Source: Phycisphaerae bacterium (GTDB lineage: Bacteria > Planctomycetota > Phycisphaerae > UBA1845 > UTPLA1). From it: a stretch of DNA of 64,000 nt. The stretch covers positions 186,001 through 250,000 of the forward strand of contig DATEMU010000012.1 in NCBI GenBank assembly GCA_035275405.1, read 5' to 3'. This document shows positions 8,728 to 16,557 of this stretch, piece by piece. Under the pieces are notes generated by a model that made no database searches, was not told the origin of the DNA, and saw only the letters and a list, made by a program, of their open reading frames with translations. Positions within the stretch are counted from its first letter, which is position 1; every line of letters begins with the position of its first letter. Both the position numbers and the translations under genes were made by a program.

Positions 8728-9767
8728 GACTTCGCATTTCGGCCTGTTGGTGTTTCGGGGTTTCGGCATTCTGTTTGTTCGCAGCGTGTGATCAAGAAGG
8801 CGATTCGAGTTCGCCCAATTCCGTCGTCATCTATTGTTCCGCGGACAACGCCTTCGCCGAGCCGATCCTCTCCGAATTTGAAAAGCGCACGGGCATCAAG
8901 GTCCATCGCGTCTTCGATACCGAGGCGGGCAAGACGACGGGGCTGGTCAACAAGCTCCTCGCCGAGAAGGCCGCGCCGCGGGCGGACGTGTGGTGGTCCG
9001 GTGAGATCTTTGGCACGATGCAACTCGCCGAGCGTGGCGTGCTCCAGGAGTATCGACCGTCGGCGGCGCTGGATGTGCCGGAGCGCTATCGCGATGCGGC
9101 GGGTCGCTGGACGGCAATCGGCCTGCGCGGTCGCGTCATCGCGTATGATCCCAAGCGGACGAAGGAGGCGGACCTGCCCCAACGCTGGTGCGACGTCGTC
9201 GATCCCAAGTACAAGGATCGCTTTCGCATGGCCGACCCGCGCTTCGGCACGACCCGCGGACACATGGCGACGTTGCTGGCCCTCTGGGGCCGTCCGGCGA
9301 TGGAAAAATTTTACCGTGACCTCAAGGCCAACGGTTGCAAACTGACGGATGGCAACGCGCAGTCGGTCCTGCTTCTGACGCGGGGGATGGCCGACATCGT
9401 GGCGACGGATACGGACGACGTAATCTCCGCCCGAGCGCGAGGCCAGAGCGTGGCGATGATCTATCCCGATCTTGACGCGCCCGGCGGCGGCAAAAAAACG
9501 CCGGGGACACTCTGGATTCCCAACAGTATTGGCCTCGTCGCCGGCGCGCCGCACGCCGAGGCGGGCAGGTTGCTCATCACGTATCTCGTCTCCCCTGAAG
9601 TTGAGGAAAAGCTGAACGCGAGCGACTCCCGCAACGTCCCGGTGCGAGCGTCCCTGCGCCAGCGGCTGAAGGCAGAGGCCCCAGCCGAGGCCGTCGTGGA
9701 CTATTCAGCCGCGGCGAGCCAGCTCGACTTGTCAGACCAGCTCGTCCGCGACATCCTGCTCGAATGA
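8724..9767 (+). CDS. Iron-type ABC transporter solute-binding lipoprotein
   Basis: 347-residue extracellular solute-binding protein (family 1, ferric-binding AfuA/FbpA/FutA-like). The N terminus has a lipoprotein-like signal (FGVSAFCLFAACDQ, Cys about residue 22). The mature part begins VVIYCSADNAFAEPILSEFE and KVHRVFDTEAGKTTGL, then PRADVWWSGEIF and NSIGLVAGAPHAEAGR, all typical of the family. It would capture ferric iron or a related ligand outside the inner membrane and hand it to the permease encoded next. The start is GTG, overlapping the previous stop; its stop overlaps the next ATG (ATGA). The ligand is inferred from family likeness only. Confidence 0.85.
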   Translation: MRLRISACWCFGVSAFCLFAACDQEGDSSSPNSVVIYCSADNAFAEPILSEFEKRTGIKVHRVFDTEAGKTTGLVNKLLAEKAAPRADVWWSGEIFGTMQLAERGVLQEYRPSAALDVPERYRDAAGRWTAIGLRGRVIAYDPKRTKEADLPQRWCDVVDPKYKDRFRMADPRFGTTRGHMATLLALWGRPAMEKFYRDLKANGCKLTDGNAQSVLLLTRGMADIVATDTDDVISARARGQSVAMIYPDLDAPGGGKKTPGTLWIPNSIGLVAGAPHAEAGRLLITYLVSPEVEEKLNASDSRNVPVRASLRQRLKAEAPAEAVVDYSAAASQLDLSDQLVRDILLE

Positions 9768-12283
9768 TCGCCAACGCCGCCGTACGTCTGCTTCGGATCG
9801 TCGGCGGGGCCGCCTTCCTTGCCTCCGTCGGCGTCATCGTCGGGACTGTCATCCTTCAGGCCGCCTTCGGTCCTGTCGCGGATCAATCCATCTGGCCGAC
9901 GCCCCGGCTCTGGCGATATTTCGGCACGACGCTGGCGATGGCGTCAGGGACCACGATCATTGCACTCATTCTGGCGATCCCCGCTGTCGTGGCCTTCGCG
10001 CAGGTCAGGACATTTCGACAACGACGCATTCTCGCGAGCCTGATCCTCCTGCCGCTCGTCACCATGCCGAGCATCTTCGCTTATGCCTGGCTGCTGCTCG
10101 CCACGCGGCCCGGCAGCCCGGTGACCGTATTTCTGCACGCCCTCGGCTGGAACGCCCCCGCCGCGCCGCCGTTTCAATCCGCCTGGGTCCTCGCGACGTG
10201 GCTGTGGCCGATTCCTGCGATGGTGCTCATCGCCGCTTTCAACCACGGCGGCCGCGCCGCCTACCACCTGGCCCTGACCGACGCATCCGGCCTCCGCGCG
10301 TTCCTGTGTGGCGCACTGCCGGTCATGCGCGCGCCGCTCGTCGCCGCCCTCGCCATCACGTTCATCCTCTCGGCAACGGATGCCACGATCGCGCCGCTGA
10401 TGGGGGCAACCGAAGTCTGGCCCGTGGAGATGCTGGCGACGGCGTCAATCGCCGCAAAGTACGATCGACCCGCGGGATACTTGTTCTGGGCGTCTTGGCC
10501 GATGCTGGCGATGATTGCCCTCGTCGCTTGCGCAGCGGGTCCCGGTCTGCGGCAAATGGCACGGTGGGCGGACGCGCCGGACGACGAAATCACCGCGCCG
10601 GCCGGTCGTCGCCGCGCCGGCGTCTGGGTCATCACATGCCTGATCGCCGCGGGAATCGTCGTGCTGCCGATTGTCGTATTCTGCACCGAGTTGTCCACCG
10701 GCCGCGCCAGCGCCGCACAGTCTCTCGCGACCGCGTACCAAACCTTTCGCCGCGACGGCCTGGCCACATTGAGCGCGGCGGCGCTGGCAGCAGCGGCGGC
10801 CGTGGCGATGGCCGTCACGCTAATCGACGACGCCCAATTCGGTCGCCTCCGGCGCATCGCCGGCACGATCGCGACGGCGCTCGTTGTCGGCATGGCCGTC
10901 TTGCCGCCGGAATTGATCGGCACGGCGCTGGCGAGTTTCTATTCGCGCCTCGGCGACCCCGCGCGCTGGAATGTCTACGACCAGACACCCTGCGTCTGGG
11001 CCGCCTCGTTGGTCGCCCGATTTGGCTTCCTCCCCGTCTGCATTGCACGATTGATGAACCGCCGCACCCGCGAGGATCAGATCGCGCAAGCCCGCAGTGA
11101 CGGCGCCTCAACGCTCGACATCATCGCCCACATCCGTCTTCCGGCGCTCGCCGGATCGCTCGCCGTCGCCGGCCTCCTCACGGCGTGCTTATCATTTTCC
11201 GAAATCGGCGCGACCATCCTCGTCCAACCGCCGCAATACTTCGGCGGAAGCCTCGCCGTGCAAGTCGATTCGCAAATGCATTACGGCCGGCAGGATGAAA
11301 CCATCGCCTCCAGCCTGATGTTGATGATCCCAGCCATCATCGTCGCGCTGCTATTTCCGCTGCGCTGGCGAGTCCGCCGGGCGGCACTCGTTTTGATCTG
11401 CGCGATCGGCCTGGTCGGCTGCGACAGCCAACCCCGATCCGAGGGCCGCGTCGATTCCGTCTTCGGCGGTCCCGGCCTCTCCCCGGGCGAATTCAGCTAC
11501 CCTCGCGCCCTCGCCGTCTCGCCCGTCGATGGCTGCGTCTACGTCGTCGACAAGACGGCCCGCATCCAGCGATTCAGCGCAACCGGCGAATATCAACATC
11601 AATGGCGGATGCCGGAGTGGACCAACGGCAAACCGACCGGCCTCTTTGTCGATCGCACGGACCAACTCTGGGTGGCGGACACGCACTACGCCCGCGTCAT
11701 GGCCTTTGATCGCGACGGCAAGGAGATGCTCCGCTTCGGCCGCCACGGTGAAGGTCCCGGCGAGTTCACCTTTCCCTGCTCCGTCGCAGTAGGCCCCGAC
11801 GATCTCGTCTACGTCGGCGAATACGGCGGCAACGACCGCGTCAACAAGTTCACCCGCGAAGGGACATTTGTCGGGGCCTTCGCCGACAAGGCCTCTGGTC
11901 CCGCCTGGGTCGAACGCCCCGTGGGGCTGGTTTTCGACGAGTCCGGCGATTTGTGGGTCGCCGACGCCTGTCACCATCGCATCTGCCGCTTCGGCCGCGA
12001 CGGAAAATTGCTCTCGACTTTCGGTCAGCCCGGCAGCGAAGCCGGCCAACTCAACTACCCCTACGGCCTCGCCCTGGAAGCGGGCGGCACGATTCTCGTC
12101 GCCGATCGCGGAAACAACCGTATTGTCCGGTTCGACCGCGCCGGCAAATACCTCGGCCACTGGGGCGGTCCCGGCCGCGCGGTCGGTCAACTGGCCCAGC
12201 CCTGGGGCGTCGCCGTTTCCGCGAAGGGACTCATCTATGCACTCGATTCGTGGAATAATCGTATACAAGTGGTAGAGTGGTAG
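9764..12283 (+). CDS. Fusion: FbpB-like ABC permease + NHL-repeat beta-propeller
   Basis: 839 residues. Residues 1 to about 545 are a duplicated binding-protein-dependent permease of the iron FbpB type, with about twelve hydrophobic segments and two EAA-like loops (ALTDASGLRAFLCGALPVM and the clearer QARSDGASTLDIIAHIRLPAL). It then runs into VRRAALVLICAIGLVGCDS, which looks like a lipoprotein signal peptide with lipobox Cys at residue 553. Residues about 560-839 are NHL-type propeller blades (GEFSYPRALAVSPVDGCVYVVD, LWVADTHYARVMAF, ILVADRGNNRIVRFDR). No stop or frameshift separates the parts. The upstream neighbour is the matching solute-binding protein, but no ABC ATPase gene is nearby. Either a true fusion or two ancestral genes fused by loss of a stop. 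Confidence 0.85.
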   Translation: MIANAAVRLLRIVGGAAFLASVGVIVGTVILQAAFGPVADQSIWPTPRLWRYFGTTLAMASGTTIIALILAIPAVVAFAQVRTFRQRRILASLILLPLVTMPSIFAYAWLLLATRPGSPVTVFLHALGWNAPAAPPFQSAWVLATWLWPIPAMVLIAAFNHGGRAAYHLALTDASGLRAFLCGALPVMRAPLVAALAITFILSATDATIAPLMGATEVWPVEMLATASIAAKYDRPAGYLFWASWPMLAMIALVACAAGPGLRQMARWADAPDDEITAPAGRRRAGVWVITCLIAAGIVVLPIVVFCTELSTGRASAAQSLATAYQTFRRDGLATLSAAALAAAAAVAMAVTLIDDAQFGRLRRIAGTIATALVVGMAVLPPELIGTALASFYSRLGDPARWNVYDQTPCVWAASLVARFGFLPVCIARLMNRRTREDQIAQARSDGASTLDIIAHIRLPALAGSLAVAGLLTACLSFSEIGATILVQPPQYFGGSLAVQVDSQMHYGRQDETIASSLMLMIPAIIVALLFPLRWRVRRAALVLICAIGLVGCDSQPRSEGRVDSVFGGPGLSPGEFSYPRALAVSPVDGCVYVVDKTARIQRFSATGEYQHQWRMPEWTNGKPTGLFVDRTDQLWVADTHYARVMAFDRDGKEMLRFGRHGEGPGEFTFPCSVAVGPDDLVYVGEYGGNDRVNKFTREGTFVGAFADKASGPAWVERPVGLVFDESGDLWVADACHHRICRFGRDGKLLSTFGQPGSEAGQLNYPYGLALEAGGTILVADRGNNRIVRFDRAGKYLGHWGGPGRAVGQLAQPWGVAVSAKGLIYALDSWNNRIQVVEW

Positions 12284-12311
12284 GGGGCACCTGGGCAAGG
12301 GCACGCAACCG

Positions 12312-15300
12312 ATGGCTTCACTTTTCGAACGCTTCGACCGCCCGATGCTCCTCCTCCTCGCCCTCGTCATCCTCCTGACGGCGTGGATGGCCCGCCGCTC
12401 CCTCGCCGGTCTCGGCCCCATCCGCGGAAAGCTCTGCCTCGCGATGCGCTCCCTCGTCATCCTCCTCCTCGTCCTGGCCATCGCCGGGATGCATCGAGTG
12501 CTCAAGAGCGACGACCTCTCCGTCCTCTTCCTGCTCGATCAATCCCGCTCCATCCCCGTCGATCATCGCAAGCAATCCGAGGAGTTCATCCGCAACGTCA
12601 CCGCGAAGATGAAGCCGAACGACCGCGCCGGCATCCTCACCTTCGACGGTCTCTCCAAGATCGAGCAACTGCCCAGCAAGCCCGGCCCCGACGGCGGCGT
12701 GCATGTGTCGATGCCGCTGGCGGACGGTCAGCGCCCCGATCGGACGAACCTCGCCCAGGGACTCCGCGTCGCCGCCGCCTGTGCGATGGACTCGACGAAC
12801 AACCGCGTGGTCATCCTCTCCGACGGGATCCAGAACCTCGGCGACGCGCTGGAAGAGGCGAAGACCGCCCGGGCCAATCACATGCGCGTGGATGTGATTC
12901 CCCTCGTCCACGAAGAGGCCGCCGAAGTCGTCTTCGAGCAGATCGTCGTGCCCCCCTACGCAAACCTCCACGAACAGGTCCCCCTCCGCCTCATCGTCAA
13001 GAGCGATCGCGCGACCAGCGGCACCATCCTCATCCACCAGCGCGTCGGTCAGGACGAAACGCTGCTCGATCTGAATGCCGACAAGGAAGGCTCCGGTCGC
13101 CGCGTCACGCTCGAACAAGGCCGCAATGCCTTCGTCGTCCGTGTGCCTATCGCTACCGCCCGCACTCACGAATTCCGCGCGGAGTTCGTCCCTGACGAGC
13201 CCGCCGCCGACGGCATGGCCCAGAACAACGTCGCCCGCGCCTTCACCAACGTCGAGGGGCCCAAGGACGTCCTCTTCATCGGCACGCAGCGCGACCGCGC
13301 CGATGACGATGTGCTCATGGAGGCCCTGAAGCGCGAGGGCATCCGCGTTAGCTGGGAACCCTCCGAATCCGTCAACCTCGACACCGCCGTTCTTCAGGAT
13401 TACGCAGCGATCGTCCTCTCCAATGTACCCGCGGATCATTTCAGCGCGGCACAGCAGCAGGCACTGGTGAGCTACGTCCGCGACCTCGGCGGCGGTGTGG
13501 TGATGATCGGCGGCGACGACAGCTTCGCCGCGGGCGGTTGGCAGGGTTCGCCCATCGAAGAGATCATGCCCGTCAAGTTCGACGTCGATTCCGTCAAGCA
13601 GATCCCCCGCGGGGCGCTGGCCATCGTCATGCACTCCTGCGAGATGCCGCAGGGCAACAAGTGGGGCATCGAGACCGCCGTCGCCGCGCTGAATACCGTC
13701 AGCCGCCTGGATTACTACGGCGTGGTCGGCTGGGGCATGACCGGCTTCGCGTGGGAAGTTCCCATGCAGACGGCGGGCAACAAGGAGGCGATCAAGAGCC
13801 AGCTCCGCAAGATGCAGAACGCGGACATGTTCGACTTCGACCCGCCGATGAAGATGGCGTTTCAGGCCCTGATGAGCTGCAAGGACGCCGCCCAGCGCCA
13901 CATGATCATCATCTCCGACGGCGACCCGCAGCCGCCCTCCAGCGGCCTGCTCAATCAGATGGTCGGCAAGAAAGTCACCTGCTCGACCGTCTCCATCTTC
14001 CCCCACGGCGGCCAGGAGATCGCCACGATGCAGAACATCGCCAACGCCACGGGCGGTCGCTACTACTCGTTGAACAAGGCGGGCGACGAAAAAAAGCTGC
14101 CGCGGATCTTCGTGAAGGAGGCGAAGATCGTGCGCCGTCCGCTGGTCCGCGACGAGATCTTCACGCCCAAGCTGCGCCCCAACCTCTCCGAGATCATGCA
14201 GGGTATCGACACGAACTTCCCGCAGCTCCTCGGCTACGTCGTCACCACGCCGCGCAAGGTCGTCGACGTGGAGATGCCGCTCGTCACCGAGCGCGGCGAT
14301 CCGCTCCTCGCGCATTGGCGCTGCGGGTTCGGCCGGACACTCGCCTTCACCAGCGGCCGCTGGAAGCACTGGGGCGCGAACTGGGCCGGCTGGCCCGCGT
14401 TCAGCAAGCTGTGGGCGCAGTCCGTCCGCTGGGTCATGCAGCAGGGCAGCGCCGCCAACTATGACGTCTCCACCACCGTCGTCGGCGACGAGGGACAGGT
14501 CGTCATCGAGAGCCTGCAGGAGGAGGGCTTCGCCAACTTTCAGCAATTCGAGGGCCGGGCAATTGCACCCGACGGGACCTCGACACCGGTGACGATCGTG
14601 CAGACAGGACCCGGTCGCTATGAAGGCAAGTTCCGCCTCGGCGAGCAAGGCTCGTACCTGCTCAACGTCGTCGCCGCCGGCGGCCCCGAGGGACGGCCGA
14701 CGATGATCCGCACCGGCGTGAGCGTCGCTTACTCGCCGGAGTTTCGAGAGCTGGAGACGAATGAGGCCCTTCTCCGCGCCATCGCCGACGAGACGAACGG
14801 TCGCGTCCTGACTCCCGAGGCCGACGCCAAAATGGTCTTCGCCCACGACCTCCCACCGACGATCACGCGGACGCCGATCTGGCAGACGCTCCTGCAACTG
14901 GCGGTCTTCGCCTTCCTGCTCGACGTCGGCGTGCGCCGCATCGCCATTGACCCGGTCCGCGTCGCCCGCACAGTCCGCGGCTACATCGCCAGCCTGCCCG
15001 GCCTCGTTGGCGCGGGTCGTCGCGCGACGCGCACATTGGCCGAATTGAAGGATGTCCGCGAAAAGGTTCGCGCCGAGCGAACGGCCGAAGGACAGGCCCC
15101 GCAGCCGATCCCCGGCGCACCCTTGGAAGACCTCGCCCCGCCCTCCGCCGATGCTAAGTTCACCGGCGCAACCGGCCCGGCCAAACCCTCCGGCGATCTG
15201 ATCGAAGCGATGGGTGGCGCGACGGCCGCTCCAAGCAAGCCCCCGCCTGCCAAGGTGAAAAAGGACGAACCTCCGCAGGAAGCCACCACCGCCCGCCTCC

Positions 15301-15350
15301 TCCGCGCCAAGAAGCGTACGCGCGATCAGCAGGATGATGGGAAAAAGTGA
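12312..15350 (+). CDS. Large membrane protein with VWA and GATase1-like domains
   Basis: 1012 residues. Two N-terminal hydrophobic helices (MLLLLALVILLTAWMA and RSLVILLLVLAIAGM) precede a von Willebrand A domain with the MIDAS-like DQSRS (about residue 76), a TNLAQG segment and VVILSDGIQNLGD. A Rossmann-like GATase1-type domain follows (KDVLFIGTQRDRADDDVL ... GGGVVMIGGDDSFAAGGW), then a second VWA-like core ending MIIISDGDPQPPSSG, then a segment unlike known families, one more hydrophobic helix (LLQLAVFAFLLDVGV) and a polar tail. Such proteins accompany MoxR ATPases, and a MoxR gene follows. They are thought to be chaperone or metal-insertion partners at the envelope. Confidence is high for domains, low for role. 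Confidence 0.82.
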   Translation: MASLFERFDRPMLLLLALVILLTAWMARRSLAGLGPIRGKLCLAMRSLVILLLVLAIAGMHRVLKSDDLSVLFLLDQSRSIPVDHRKQSEEFIRNVTAKMKPNDRAGILTFDGLSKIEQLPSKPGPDGGVHVSMPLADGQRPDRTNLAQGLRVAAACAMDSTNNRVVILSDGIQNLGDALEEAKTARANHMRVDVIPLVHEEAAEVVFEQIVVPPYANLHEQVPLRLIVKSDRATSGTILIHQRVGQDETLLDLNADKEGSGRRVTLEQGRNAFVVRVPIATARTHEFRAEFVPDEPAADGMAQNNVARAFTNVEGPKDVLFIGTQRDRADDDVLMEALKREGIRVSWEPSESVNLDTAVLQDYAAIVLSNVPADHFSAAQQQALVSYVRDLGGGVVMIGGDDSFAAGGWQGSPIEEIMPVKFDVDSVKQIPRGALAIVMHSCEMPQGNKWGIETAVAALNTVSRLDYYGVVGWGMTGFAWEVPMQTAGNKEAIKSQLRKMQNADMFDFDPPMKMAFQALMSCKDAAQRHMIIISDGDPQPPSSGLLNQMVGKKVTCSTVSIFPHGGQEIATMQNIANATGGRYYSLNKAGDEKKLPRIFVKEAKIVRRPLVRDEIFTPKLRPNLSEIMQGIDTNFPQLLGYVVTTPRKVVDVEMPLVTERGDPLLAHWRCGFGRTLAFTSGRWKHWGANWAGWPAFSKLWAQSVRWVMQQGSAANYDVSTTVVGDEGQVVIESLQEEGFANFQQFEGRAIAPDGTSTPVTIVQTGPGRYEGKFRLGEQGSYLLNVVAAGGPEGRPTMIRTGVSVAYSPEFRELETNEALLRAIADETNGRVLTPEADAKMVFAHDLPPTITRTPIWQTLLQLAVFAFLLDVGVRRIAIDPVRVARTVRGYIASLPGLVGAGRRATRTLAELKDVREKVRAERTAEGQAPQPIPGAPLEDLAPPSADAKFTGATGPAKPSGDLIEAMGGATAAPSKPPPAKVKKDEPPQEATTARLLRAKKRTRDQQDDGKK

Positions 15351-15356
15351 AGCGGT

Positions 15357-15388
15357 GTGGCACGGTCTCGCAGCAGCGAGGCCGTGGT
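15357..15388 (+). repeat. REP-like palindromic unit 1
   Basis: GTGGCACGGTCTCGC, loop AGCA, then GCGAGGCCGTGGT. The arms form an 11-bp hairpin with one G-T pair. It belongs to the same family as units at 31975 and 32040 and lies just after the VWA gene stop, so it could also act as a transcript end or stabiliser. Confidence 0.75.
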
Positions 15389-15446
15389 GTCGCAAGCATG
15401 ACCAACATCGCTACAATGGCATCCAGCAACTTACGGACCGGAGTAG

Positions 15447-15463
15447 GGTGGGCTCTGCCCGCC
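15447..15463 (+). repeat. Short hairpin upstream of the MoxR gene
   Basis: GGTGGGC-TCT-GCCCGCC, a 7-bp stem with one wobble. After it comes a degenerate run of TGACCACT/GCCACTGA words up to the ATG at 15514. No promoter stands out. Confidence 0.4.
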
Positions 15464-15513
15464 GTCCGCACTGACCACTAGCCACTGATCGCTGACCACT
15501 CGCGGAGCACTAC

Positions 15514-16533
15514 ATGGCCACACAGATCGACCCTGCGGTAGCCAAGGCGGCCGAGGAATTCCGCGTCAAGTTCAAGGCCGTCCGCGACGAGATCGGCAAG
15601 GCCATCGTCGGCCACACCGAGATCGTCGAGGGCGTCCTCACCTGCCTCTTCACCGGCGGTCATGCGCTCCTGGAGGGCGTGCCCGGCCTCGGCAAGACTT
15701 ATCTGATCCGCTCGATGTCCGAGGCCCTCAAGCTCGAATTCTCCCGCATCCAGTTCACCCCCGACCTCATGCCCGCCGACATCATCGGCACCAACATCAT
15801 CACCGAGAACGCCGAGACCGGCCGGCGGCAGTTTGAATTTCAGCGCGGTCCCCTCTTCTCCCAGATGGTCCTGGCCGACGAAGTCAACCGCGCCACGCCC
15901 AAGACGCAGTCCGCCCTGCTCGAGGCGATGCAGGAAAAGACCATCACCGTCGCCGGTCATCGCTACCAACTCGTCGCCCCGTTCTTCGTCATGGCCACGC
16001 AGAACCCCATCGAGCAGGAGGGCACCTACCCGCTGCCCGAGGCGCAGCTCGATCGCTTTTTCTACAAGCTCATCGTCCACTATTCGAGCCGCGCGGAGCT
16101 GGGCACCATCCTCGATCGCACGACGACCGGTCACAAGCCGGAGATCAAGCCGGTCATGAGCGGCGAGCAGATCGTCGGGGCGCAGAAGCTCGTGCAGCGG
16201 GTGATCCTCGCCCCGCACGTGCAGGACTACGCGATCCGCGTCACGCTGGCGACGCACCCGCGCGGCCAATTCGCGACGGAGTTGACCAACCGCTACGTCC
16301 GCTGGGGCGCCTCCCCCCGCGGCGCACAGGCCATCGCCCTGGCCGCCAAGGTCCGCGCGCTATTGGAAGGCCGCTACAACGTTGGTTTTGAGGATATCCG
16401 CCACGTCTATCTGCCCGCGATGCGGCACCGCGTACTGCTCAACTTCGAAGCGCAGGCCGAAGGCCTCGAATCCGACGCGGTGCTCAAGGACATTCTCGAC
16501 AAAACGCCGACTGCCGCCGAACAGGCGGCGTGA
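15514..16533 (+). CDS. MoxR-family AAA+ ATPase
   Basis: 339 residues. Walker A is GVPGLGKT (about residue 54), followed by the MoxR signatures RIQFTPDLMPADIIGT and GPLFSQMVLADEVNRA (Walker B and neighbours), then TPKTQSALLEAMQE and ATQNPIEQEGTYPLPEAQLDRF. MoxR ATPases act as chaperones for VWA partner proteins and the activation of enzymes or secreted complexes. The upstream VWA gene is the obvious partner. A gap of about 160 bases with hairpins separates them, so it may have its own promoter. A weak SD-like CGGAG is present upstream of the ATG. Confidence 0.95.
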   Translation: MATQIDPAVAKAAEEFRVKFKAVRDEIGKAIVGHTEIVEGVLTCLFTGGHALLEGVPGLGKTYLIRSMSEALKLEFSRIQFTPDLMPADIIGTNIITENAETGRRQFEFQRGPLFSQMVLADEVNRATPKTQSALLEAMQEKTITVAGHRYQLVAPFFVMATQNPIEQEGTYPLPEAQLDRFFYKLIVHYSSRAELGTILDRTTTGHKPEIKPVMSGEQIVGAQKLVQRVILAPHVQDYAIRVTLATHPRGQFATELTNRYVRWGASPRGAQAIALAAKVRALLEGRYNVGFEDIRHVYLPAMRHRVLLNFEAQAEGLESDAVLKDILDKTPTAAEQAA

Positions 16534-16557
16534 CCGATCATGCGCTGACCGATCGTC

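Noticed and set aside
12318-15395. 1025-codon open frame on the minus strand opposite the VWA gene
   Set aside because: It mirrors the well-supported VWA gene; its residues are His/Asp/Glu/Leu-rich with no domain pattern, as expected for antisense frames in GC-rich DNA.
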